From assembly GCA_023014485.1 (NCBI GenBank), contig JAJOZX010012036.1:30001-94000 (forward strand): a DNA stretch of 64,000 nt, read 5' to 3'. This stretch comes from Bathynomus jamesi. Taxonomy: Eukaryota; Arthropoda; Malacostraca; Isopoda; Cirolanidae. A program made the translations under genes and the position numbers. Positions 9,340 to 18,211 of this stretch are shown one piece after another; position 1 is the stretch's first letter; every line of letters starts with the position of its first letter. The notes beneath the pieces are model-generated. The model saw nothing but the letters and a program-made list of their open reading frames with translations. It made no database searches and was not told where the DNA came from.

Positions 9340-10106
9340 TAGTGATGGATCGAGTGGTCGGTTTTTCACAACCGCGGTTGCGGTTGTGTTTGCGGTTGTC
9401 GAATTTTTTCCAACCGCGGTTGCGGTTGCGGTTATCATACACTAGGAAAAATGCGTAATTAAACTGGATTTAGCCACTATAGTGCGATTTAGCCACACTT
9501 GGTACATAATATATACTAAATAGTATTTATTTAGTAAATACCTTATGTTGAACACAAGTTTTGCAATACACCGCTACCGCTATTTGTGTGTTGCAAAACT
9601 TGTGTTCAACATAAGGTATTTACTAAATAAATACTATTTAAATGAAGTATATTCTAAACTTATATAGCTATTATGAAAGAATAGGTCAAATTAATTAAAA
9701 CCATATTTTGCACTAAGTGTGTTACCAGGATGAGGGACGAGGACCCATCGCACTGTTCATACCACCTACCACTTTCCCCAGCCTCCACCCATTGGAAAGT
9801 TATGGATTATTATTCATTTGAAAAACTGATGTCAAACTTAATGACAGGCAGTGTGAATTTCAAGAAAATATTTTTGCTGCATTTTCACCTTTCAAGCGGC
9901 AACGCCTCTCATCGTACAACGTTCCCGCTCCACGCATAAGGAGACCCATCATTTTCTTTTTAAAAAAAGAAATATTTCTAATTAACCTAAAATTAAAATT
10001 AACTAAGCTTTTACAACCGCAACCGCACTTACGGAACGGCGGTTGCAGTGTGAATTTTTGTGCGGTTGTAGTGCGGTTGCGGTTACGGTTATTCGATCCA
10101 TCACTA
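9340..10106. mobile_element. Non-autonomous hAT-type element, 767 bp
   Basis: Ends TAGTGATGGATCGA (9340) and TTCGATCCATCACTA (10106) are inverted repeats of the hAT type (YA-N-NG ends). The flanking 8-mers are both ATATATAT, consistent with an 8-bp duplication but uninformative inside (TA)n. Both subterminal zones (9365-9440 and 10014-10090) are packed with AACCGC/GCGGTT hexamers in both orientations, as expected of transposase binding sites. The interior has a long hairpin and no transposase. Confidence 0.75.
9517..9640. repeat. Hairpin with 50-bp perfect arms
   Basis: Arms 9517-9566 and 9591-9640 are exact complements. Pairing extends into the 24-base loop with one mismatch. It lies inside the hAT-type element. 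Confidence 0.85.
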
Positions 10107-10114
10107 ATATATAT

Positions 10115-10184
10115 ACACATATACATATCTATATATATACATATACATACATATATATATATACATATATACATATGCATAATA
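10115..10184. repeat. (TA)n/(TACA)n microsatellite
   Basis: Simple repeat between the hAT MITE and a Tc1 element. It ends in the TA target of the Tc1 element. Confidence 0.9.
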
Positions 10185-11448
10185 CAGGGGTTAGACAAAA
10201 TAATATGAACACCCGCCGATTTCACCGTTATCTTTACGGACTGCTCAGACACAAAGTATATGGTCAAATGACTGGCAAACCTATTTAAATGCGTAACAGA
10301 GAGTGTATACGTCATGTTATAACCCTCACGTTGTTTTTACAGATCTGAGTGAATTATGAATTAGCAGTTATGAAAGACCTGTCAGACTTCCAAAGAGGGC
10401 AAATTGTTGGAGCGCGGATGGCTGGTGCATCGGTGACGAAAACCGCTCAGATGTTCAATGTATCCAGAGGAACTGTCTCTATGGTCATGTCTGCATACCA
10501 AAACCATGGAAAGACAAGCACCGACAAATGCAATAGTGGACGCAAGAAGAAGCTGTGTGATCGAGACCGCCGGGAGCTAAAGCGCATTGTGACAAAGAAC
10601 CATAAGACCACAGCTCCAAAAGTGACTGCAGAGCTTAACCAGCATCTTGCAAGCCCGGTATCGACCAGAACTGTACGTCGGGAGCTCCATGGAGCTGGAT
10701 ACCATGGAGGGCTGCAATTGCCAAACCCTTCCTTTCGCACATCAACATTGAGCGGCGCAGAAAATGGTGTAATGACAATAAGAATTGGTCAATGGACCGG
10801 TGGAAGAATGTAGTCTACTCCGACGAATCCTCCTTTACGCTATTTCCATGTTCCGGTCGAGTTTACGTCTGGAGACAGCCTAAAGATGCTTATGACCCGA
10901 CTGCCTGACCCCAACCGTTAAGCATGGAGGCGGATTTGTGATGGTTTGGGCAGCAATATCGTGGAATACTCTTGGCCCAGCTGTAGTACTGCATGGTAGG
11001 GTTAACGCCAGGTCTATCTGTCAATATTGGCTGACCAGGTCCATCCCATGGTCCAAACGCTGTTTCCCAATGGCGGCGCCGTCTTCCAGGATGATAATGC
11101 ACCAATCCACACCGCTGGGGTCGTTAAAAATTGGTTTGAAGAGCATGTTAGTGAAGTAGAACGCTTGGATTGGCGTCCACAATCCCGGATCTTAATATTA
11201 TCGAGCATCTGTGGTGTCAGTTGGAGCAGCAGGTCAGAAGCCGATTCCGACCGCCGGCGTCTTTGGAGGAACTGGAGCAGGGTTTGCTCGAAGAGTGGAC
11301 TCAGGATTCCTATAGCCACTGTCCAAAAGCTGTATGAATCAATTCCCCGACGCATTGCAGCTGTTATTGCGCTAAAAGAGGACCAACTCCATATTAAGAA
11401 TAAAAACCGCCATTTATAAGGTGTTCATATTATTTTGTCCAACCCCTG
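10185..11448 (+). mobile_element. Tc1-like transposon, 1,264 bp
   Basis: Terminal inverted repeats CAGGGGTTAGACAAAATAAT (10185) and the near-complement ending ACCCCTG (11448) are each flanked by TA, the Tc1/mariner target. The single gene inside is frameshifted. The length is normal for a full Tc1 element, so structure is complete and only coding capacity is lost. Confidence 0.88.
10349..11418 (+). pseudogene. Tc1-like transposase, frameshifted
   Basis: The N-terminal paired-like HTH is readable at 10370-10700 (LSDFQRGQIVGARMAG; VTKTAQMFNVSRGTVSMVM; VSTRTVRRELHGAGYHG). The frame then changes near 10720-10920. The catalytic half (11027-11200) has FQDDNAPIHTAGVVKNWF with the second Asp, then DWRPQSRI, and the Glu region continues in another frame (about 11190-11230). 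The C-terminal codons run to just inside the 3' repeat. Several indels make it inactive. Confidence 0.8.
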
Positions 11449-11507
<59 letters not shown>

Positions 11508-11520
11508 TATATACATATAT

Positions 11521-11552
<32 letters not shown>
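11449..11552. repeat. (TA)n/(TACA)n microsatellite
   Basis: Simple repeat following the Tc1 3' end. Confidence 0.9.
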
Positions 11553-11553
<1 letters not shown>

Positions 11554-11830
11554 CAAGTAGTATAGCCGAAAAAAGGTACAGTGCAGGAATGGTGCAATGT
11601 TGCAAGAGATAATGATCAATGTTGCAAAGGAGGTAGGGTTTTAAAGGGGGTGGGGAGAGGGGAGGGATCTTCGGGGGGAGAAGGAAGGATGACCTCCCCC
11701 CAAAGGGGTTGCCTTAGCCTAAGAGAGAAAGGTTAGACGGAGGACTTTGGGGGGACAAGGTGGGATGTCCTAACCCCCCAAAGGGAAACTAAGCTAAGTC
11801 TTAACCTACGAAGGGAAGGAGAGAGATCTT
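11553..11830. repeat. Dispersed purine-rich repeat (partner of 35.66-35.88 kb)
   Basis: The stretch 11556-11650 (GTAGTATAGCC, GTGCAGGAATG, ATGTTGCAA, GTTGCAAAGG) matches, in opposite orientation, 35690-35880. The purine-rich tail (11650-11780) holds repeated GGGGG and CCCCC blocks and no gene. Confidence 0.6.
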
Positions 11831-12150
11831 TATTCGGCCGAAGTTCGCATCAAACTATCAGCTCCGAAGCCAAGCGGGTCTTATATGGATGATGGTTGAG
11901 TTGCCACATACCATTTATTATTTTAATTGTACAGGTATACATTATTAGGGTGAGTTGGTAGATACCACCATTTATTTTAATGCTACCAACTCATACAGAC
12001 TTTCTCTTTTAACAGAAATTGACAATAAGAAAATGTTTATTAATGAAATAAATAGAATTTGCCTTCTACTACACAAAAATAATATACGTACAACCGTCAA
12101 AATAATAGTTCAGACGAAATAAACACACACACACACACAATTGAACAACT
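11831..12150. other. Non-coding DNA, no recognised feature
   Basis: AT-rich, with a short (CA)n at about 12122-12140. I see no gene. Confidence 0.5.
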
Positions 12151-12157
12151 TTCTCCT

Positions 12158-12205
<48 letters not shown>

Positions 12206-13598
12206 CAGTGCCCGCGAAAAGTATCCGATCACCCTTAAAATTTGTATTTTTTACATAAAAAACAATGTTTAAATGTATACTAACCTTATATTAGTATTTT
12301 GTCATCTGTCCTTTGGTTTGGATGACTTGTTCTAGACCTTTTGGCATGGATTTAATCAAGTTTTGACAAACTTCCACTGATATTTCCTTGCACCATACCT
12401 TTTTGATGGCCTCTTGTAATTTTTCGACTGAGCCAGTGTCGTGGCATTCAACCTTATTTTTTATTATTAGCCACAGATTTTCTATCGGATTGAGATCTGG
12501 ACTATTACCAGGCCAATCCAAAATATCAAATTTATTGTCAGTAATCCATTTTGTCACTATTTTGGCCCTGTGACATGGTGCACCATCATGCATGTATGTT
12601 TTTGTCCTTTGGATTGCCATTGCCATTGGAAGTTTATCCTGTAGCATTGCTAAATACCGTGCACCATTCATAGTTGTGTTCTTCGGAAGAAAATATAAGT
12701 TTCCACGCCCATAGTAACCGAAACAACCCCAAACCATCACACTTGGAGGGTGTTTCATTGTCTTTAGGGTGTATTTAGGGTCCATCCTATTTGAGCCAAT
12801 AGGCCGGTGAACCTTTTTTGGACAACTTCTGAATGTCAAAAATGTCGACTCATCGCTAAATAAAACCTTCTTCCAGTCATCAACAGTCCAATGAATTTAT
12901 TTTTTACAAAATGCGACACGTTTTTTACGCATTTTTTCATTAATGAACGGTTTCTTAGCAGCATGGCGAGATGGTAATCCTAGTTTTTTTGGAGCCGCTC
13001 CTGGATAGTTCGTTCAGAAACACCAGATAACAAATTATTCATATTAAATTTTATTTCTTTCGCAGTTATTGTTGGGTTTTTCAATACTAAACGTTTCATA
13101 AGTTTGTCTGTTCGCGAATTTGTTTTTCTCGGTCTGCCAGATCGTTTTTTAGGGACTGGCGTGGTTAGGCCACCATTGTTCTCAGCCCGTGAAACCCATA
13201 AATTAACGGTACTTTGGGATATGTTTAATTCCTTAGCTATCTGTCTCTGTGATTTCCCACATGCATGCAAAGCAACAATAGCACCTCGACAATCACTCTT
13301 AAGTTGTTTTTTAGCACACATTATATATAAATTTTATTTACACCACTTTCTGTAAAAAAAAAAAAATATCAAGAAATTTACACAAACAGTGAAATCTGAC
13401 AAATTTGAGACACAGCCACCCGCAACGAAGGCTACCAGAACACTAATTTGAGAATGCGTTGGATAGCTCTCATATCAGCGAGCAACCTCAAAGTTACGAG
13501 ATGTCGCTAGAACAAATAGAAAGTGAATTACGTGTCTCTGAATATCAAGGGAAAATATTGTATTTTCTTGAGTGATCGGATACTTTTCGCGGGCACTG
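12206..13598 (-). mobile_element. Tc1-like transposon, 1,393 bp, nearly intact
   Basis: Terminal inverted repeats CAGTGCCCGCGAAAAGTATC (12206) and the exact complement ending GGGCACTG (13598) sit between TA dinucleotides inside (TA)n/(TAGA)n DNA. One transposase gene on the minus strand spans most of the element. Only one frameshift and one in-frame stop were found, so this is the best-preserved class II element in the window apart from the hAT at 47.7 kb. Confidence 0.92.
12291..13321 (-). pseudogene. Tc1-like DD34E transposase, one frameshift and one stop
   Basis: Starts at the ATG at 13319-13321. The N-terminal HTH is QRQIAKELNISQSTVNLWV, followed by the linker motif GRPRKTN and a second HTH (VSERTIQERLQK). 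The frame shifts at an A-run near 12980-12990, and a TAA interrupts about 12892 just before WTVDDWKKVLFSDES, which holds the first Asp. The second Asp is in MHDGAPCHRAK and the Glu in NSPDLNPIENLW, with 34 residues between (DD34E). The C-terminus runs to 12291. Nuclear cut-and-paste transposase; inactive as written, though one break lies in a homopolymer. Confidence 0.88.
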
Positions 13599-13672
13599 TA
13601 TATATATAGATATATATATAGATATATATATAGAATCATATTAACTGTATCTATTTAATTTTGTCAGTCATT

Positions 13673-13728
<56 letters not shown>
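13599..13728. repeat. (TA)n/(TAGA)n microsatellites
   Basis: Two simple arrays (13599-13635 and 13676-13728) with a short unique spacer. Confidence 0.9.
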
Positions 13729-13730
<2 letters not shown>

Positions 13731-13837
13731 GGATTTTCACCTTAAAGTGAATTAAAACAATATTAACATTAAAAAATTCACTAAACAATTAGCTTAGCAA
13801 AAGAAATCGTTCCATTAACATATTCTCAAGTCTATAC

Positions 13838-13846
13838 ACACACACG

Positions 13847-13897
<51 letters not shown>
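13838..13897. repeat. (CA)n microsatellite
   Basis: About 60 bp of CA with a few CGCA units. Confidence 0.95.
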
Positions 13898-13899
<2 letters not shown>

Positions 13900-14403
13900 G
13901 TATATATTATGTGAATGAAAATCAGAAAAATGACAAAAGTATATTAATTTAAAGCAAATGAATTTTCTCCTTTTAAGAGAATCAATTATTAAAACCAATA
14001 TTAACAATATAAGAACCTAATTATTTAAACGCCGTTATTTACTTTCTTTCAGTTATTAAAACGAATCTAACTCTTAGAATAATGTTTTAGCATTGTGTTC
14101 AGACAAGGAGTGAGCGGAGCAGGTAACCAAGATATCCAGCTAAAAGGTCCATCCCGAGGCCTTTTAAAACCGCAAACTGGCGAGAAGGAATTTGGGTCGA
14201 ACTTTCTCTCTCTCAAAGACTCGATTCCAGCCTCTGTCTCGGCAAATCCTTCGCTCGACTCCTTCAATTTGGTCCCTTGCTACTGAAGTATATATAAAAT
14301 TCTATTTATTAAATGCGTTGTTTATATGTCTTTACGTTTAATTTGTATGGCATCATCTTCTGAGATAACATCTATGTTATTGAATTGGAAAGATATATTA
14401 TTA
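13898..14403. other. Non-coding DNA
   Basis: No gene recognised. Open frames of about 65 codons exist on both strands over 14067-14286 (AGGCCT and TCTCTC rich), but neither has family features or a splice context. Confidence 0.4.
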
Positions 14404-14491
14404 TTATTATACATTTTTCAAAATTAACACACACACACAGATTTTTGTCAGAGAAAGTGAGAATCACGCACACGCGCGCGCACACACACAC

Positions 14492-14541
<50 letters not shown>
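14404..14541. repeat. (CA)n, (CG/CA)n and (TA)n microsatellites
   Basis: Consecutive dinucleotide arrays, (CA)n at 14430 and 14470-14495 and (TA)n at 14496-14538. Confidence 0.9.
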
Positions 14542-14543
<2 letters not shown>

Positions 14544-15400
14544 GATATGCACAAAGACAAATTTTTCTGTAGTAATAATCATAAACTCCTCGCCGAATTG
14601 CAACGATTAAGCTTTTCACCCGCATTAGACCTACAGTTTAATGTGGAAACCGAATCAGAAATACATCTCGTCAGGGAATGATTGCTCACTCTTTCACATC
14701 ATCTCGCTGATTTGTTCATTTTGACAATGGTTAAGCTTTTCACTCCGGCCTTAGACCTACAGTTTAACGTGGAAACCGAATCAGAAATACATTTCGTCAG
14801 GGAATCATTGCTCACTCTTTCACATCATAATTTCAACATTTATAATAACAGGATCATTTCTTCCCATCTTATTTTCAGTTTTGGGTCCTTTACTAACTAG
14901 TCGATTACATTAGTGATTATTGATCAGGGAATAGTATGATCGCAAAATGTGATATGCACAAAGACAAATTTTTCTATGTAGTAACAATAATAATTAACTC
15001 CTTTTTACAGAATTGCAATGGTTAAGCTTTTCACTCCGCCTTAGACTCACAGTTAAACGAATTGAAATTCAATAACTAAATACAATTTTTCCACACGCCT
15101 ACGCACGCACACACACACACACACACAGAGTTTTGTTTATTCTTTTCATTTTTAAAAATATAAATAAAGGAATGGATATATTTACAATTTCTTTATTATA
15201 AAATCCTCTCGATTACATTAGTGATTATTGATCCGGGAATAGTGTGGCTGCAAAATGTGATATGCACAAAACAATGCAGATTTTTCTCTTTAGTAATAAT
15301 AATAACTAACTAACTCCTCGCCCAATTGTAACAATGGTTAAGCTTTTCACTCTGCCTTGGACTTACAGTTTAACGTGGAATCCGAACTAAGCTTCAGCAC
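14542..15400. repeat. Degenerate tandem repeats (TGATATGCACAAAGACAAAT family)
   Basis: A unit of about 150-300 bp recurs with blocks TGATATGCACAAA, GTTAAGCTTTTCACTC, TAGACCTACAGTTTAA and CGTCAGGGAATCATTGCTCA. Occurrences begin near 14542, 14725 (partial), 14900 and 15200. The later two share the leader CGATTACATTAGTGATTATT. Copies differ by indels and a (CA)n insert (15108-15128). No coding capacity. It could be an old satellite or a decayed duplicated element. Confidence 0.7.
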
Positions 15401-15477
15401 TGGCGGGGTGGTTATTTATTCACACATCTATGCGAGAAGTAAAAATCCACAAGTCAGGAATCTTGGGAAAGCTGTGT

Positions 15478-15632
15478 TTAGTATGGTTGCCAAATAATTT
15501 GCACCCGAAAAATTGAGGATCAATTTAGTATGGACGCAAAATAACCTGCAACCGAAAATGGAGACTCAATTTAGTATGTTGCACCTGCAACATCCGAAAA
15601 TTGACTCAATTTAATATGGACGCAAAATAAAA
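15478..15632. repeat. Tandem repeat, about 50-bp unit
   Basis: Three degenerate units carry CAATTTAGTATGGACGCAAAATAA, split here as CAATTTAGTATGG and ACGCAAAATAA, followed by CCTGCAACCGAAAA. They lie between the degenerate satellite and the promoter-like region beside the 15.9-kb transposon. Confidence 0.7.
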
Positions 15633-17440
15633 TATTGTTGTGAATAATATTGCATAAAGGGATGGATTGGAGAAAACCAAGTACAGATACAAATATGTCG
15701 TGACGGAGAATGCAAGGGGTAATACGAGCATTAAATCTATTGGAGAAAATATAAAGATAACATTGGTCGTCCAAAGCATGGACCCGTTATATCGGTATTA
15801 CGATTGGTACACAAACTTATCATAGCTCCACCCAGCTACACTGCCAACCAATCATTACGAACATCTACTTTTGATCTATTGGGGCGGAGCTTGGTGACTG
15901 TGCATTAGGGTGGATCACTTTTCACTTTTTATAAAAAATTATAGCTGGTCAAAGTTTTTCAATATTTAGGGGTCACGCATCGACCTTGAAAATTTCAATT
16001 TTGGAAATTTGGCCAAATTGACAATTTTTTACTGAATAAAGATAAATCATCAAATGACCATATTTTCTGAATCCTCTCAGTGAAAGAAATCCTCTCAGAT
16101 ACTTACCAAGTTGATAGGACAAGTGGTTTAGAAGTTATACTCACCTTGAGATAGCATTAAAATTTAAAATACCGTATTTGTCCCCGTACCTCCATATGCT
16201 GTCTGCCATTGTCTGCTTTTTAGGATAAGATAAAACGAATAAGGAAAGATCAAATGTATTTTGTATTAAAACGGTTTACCCATATCACTAAAGGCACTTA
16301 CTCCGGTGCCCCTAACTAGGTTCAAAAACTGTATGAATCGTGGTTAGAACACACGTCATCTTAAGGCGTGCGCCATGTACTCTCTCTGCTAACTCCCTTT
16401 CCCTCTGCGCTACGTCATCTTGGCAAGTGACGACTTCTTGAAGTCACCGAGTTCTTTCCGGCTCTTTTCCACGAGCTGAAGAAGACCCTGCAGCTGTGAC
16501 TCGTCTTTTGTGACAGTGTTCGTGTAATCTTCTATCAGTTTTATCCCTCTCTCTGCCACGTCGTTGGTAACTTTCAGATGCGAGATGACATTCTTCAGAT
16601 CACAGTAGTTCTTATCTTGATCCCACTTATTCACCGGCAGAGTGAGCCACGTAGACGCGCACACCTGCAGGCCTGTGAACATGAACCACGATGACTCATC
16701 GATCAGGCCCGGAAGGCGCGTCGTGTCATCAACCGAGACGTTGTCATACGTGAAGTCCTCGGGCACAGCGAGGCGGCACAGCTTCTTTGCCATCTCGTGC
16801 TTCACAGTGTCTTCCACTTTGTCACTGCAGAGGGCGAAAACGACGGTCTGAGGCCTCAGATACCACAAGTGCCGCCTGATCACTGCCAGTGAAGCCTCTG
16901 CAATCTCGCGCGATCCACAGCCCTGTACTGCAGAAGACGCTGGTACAACACAAGCTCATTCAGCGGGGCATCAGCTGCGACAGGAGCCGCCAGCCAGGCA
17001 GGTGCGTAGAGGAGTGCAGTAAATAGTACCACTCTCTGAAGTTTCTGTACTAGCTCGTCCTCGAACTCCAGCTGACCGCTGAACATCAGGAGCTTCGTGT
17101 AGTAGATGATCTGAAACGAATACGCAGTGATGTATAAATACCGATACCACTCCATATAAGTTTGTTTAATGGTAAATTATTTATCTTATTTTTTTCTGGT
17201 AGGGACTTCAAATGGCTGTTTGCAGAAGGCAATACAATATTTAACTTCTAATTCAAAATACCAACCTTGGCCATCCACCTCGCATGATGGTAGGCTCCTG
17301 GGCGCATGAAGTGTGTGCCACGACGTGGCTGGGCCCGAGTACCAGGAGTGTAATCTCCGCCATTTCTCGGTAGTCTTCTCTGACAAGACCAGAAGCGGTG
17401 CCGAGGAACTTGACTGCCTCATCTCGGAGCTCCATCAGCC

Positions 17441-18211
17441 CGTGACCAGAAAATTCGCCGTAAACATTTTCGCCGTAGGAAAATTCGCCGTAAACATTTT
17501 CGCCGTAAACATTTTCGCCGTAAGACAAATTCGCCGTAAGGATATTTCGCCGTAAATAAAATAAAATTAAAATTAAAAAAAAAGTTTAACTGAACCCTTA
17601 TAATAGCCGGTGCTGGTTAAGTGTGCGGTCTACCTAGCTTCGAGCAGTCTACCACAATTAAGATTCTTTATACTGTACGGCATTGACGATTGGTTAGGTT
17701 AAGTCGTGATAGTTTGGTTAAATAAATTTCTTAAATAAATTCCTTATCTTGCTTTGAAACTCACTATATAGGAGGAGAACGAGGCCGAGGCGCGCGAAGG
17801 CGAAGAATGGAGCCAACATTTCCTATAGAATTGTGGAATGTTGTCGAAAGAGAACTTCTAAATAAAAAACAAAAATATGCCGAGAACGAACAACAGTATA
17901 GAAGGCTTCCACAATGCAATACAAAGCTCTATTACTAACATGCATCCAAGTATCTAGAAACTCATAACCAATTTGATGAAGGAAGAGAGTTTATTTTTAA
18001 GAAGTTTTATCACTGACTTTTACTATTGAATAAAGACTTGCCTTTTTAATGCTTATATAATACCCTTTATCATCCATTGATTATTTTTAAAAAATTTTAC
18101 GGCGAAATGTCCTTACGGCGAATTTGTCTTACGGCGAAAATGTTTACGGCGAAAATGTTTACGGCGAATTTTCCTACGGCGAAAATGTTTGCGGCGAAAT
18201 TTCCTAGAACC
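17441..18211. mobile_element. Mutator-like (MULE) non-autonomous insertion, 771 bp
   Basis: It is inserted in the transposase above with a 9-bp duplication CCATCAGCC (17432-17440 and 18212-18220). Its inverted termini (about 115 bp each) are built from repeats of TTCGCCGTAAACAT and AAATTCGCCGTA, in the same order on both sides. Long inverted repeats with 9-bp duplications are typical of MULEs. A short plus-strand remnant at 17770-17940 (RRRRMEPTFPIELWNVVE) resembles the Arg-rich FPIELWN segment near the C-terminus of MULE transposases. It also holds a fragment of the GGTGCTGGTTAAGTG repeat (17610-17715). Confidence 0.8.
17610..17715. repeat. Fragment of GGTGCTGGTTAAGTG repeat family
   Basis: Matches the 212-bp MITE at 37.7 kb over GGTGCTGGTTAAGTGTGCGG, TCTACCTA and TTGACGATTGGTTAGGTT. 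Only one terminus is present. It lies inside the MULE. Confidence 0.65.

Noticed and set aside
14067..14286. Overlapping open frames of 63-66 codons on both strands
   Set aside because: No family features, no start or splice context, and the antisense overlap suggests chance.
14542..15400. CRISPR or coding tandem repeat
   Set aside because: Units are degenerate and of unequal length, with no open frame.
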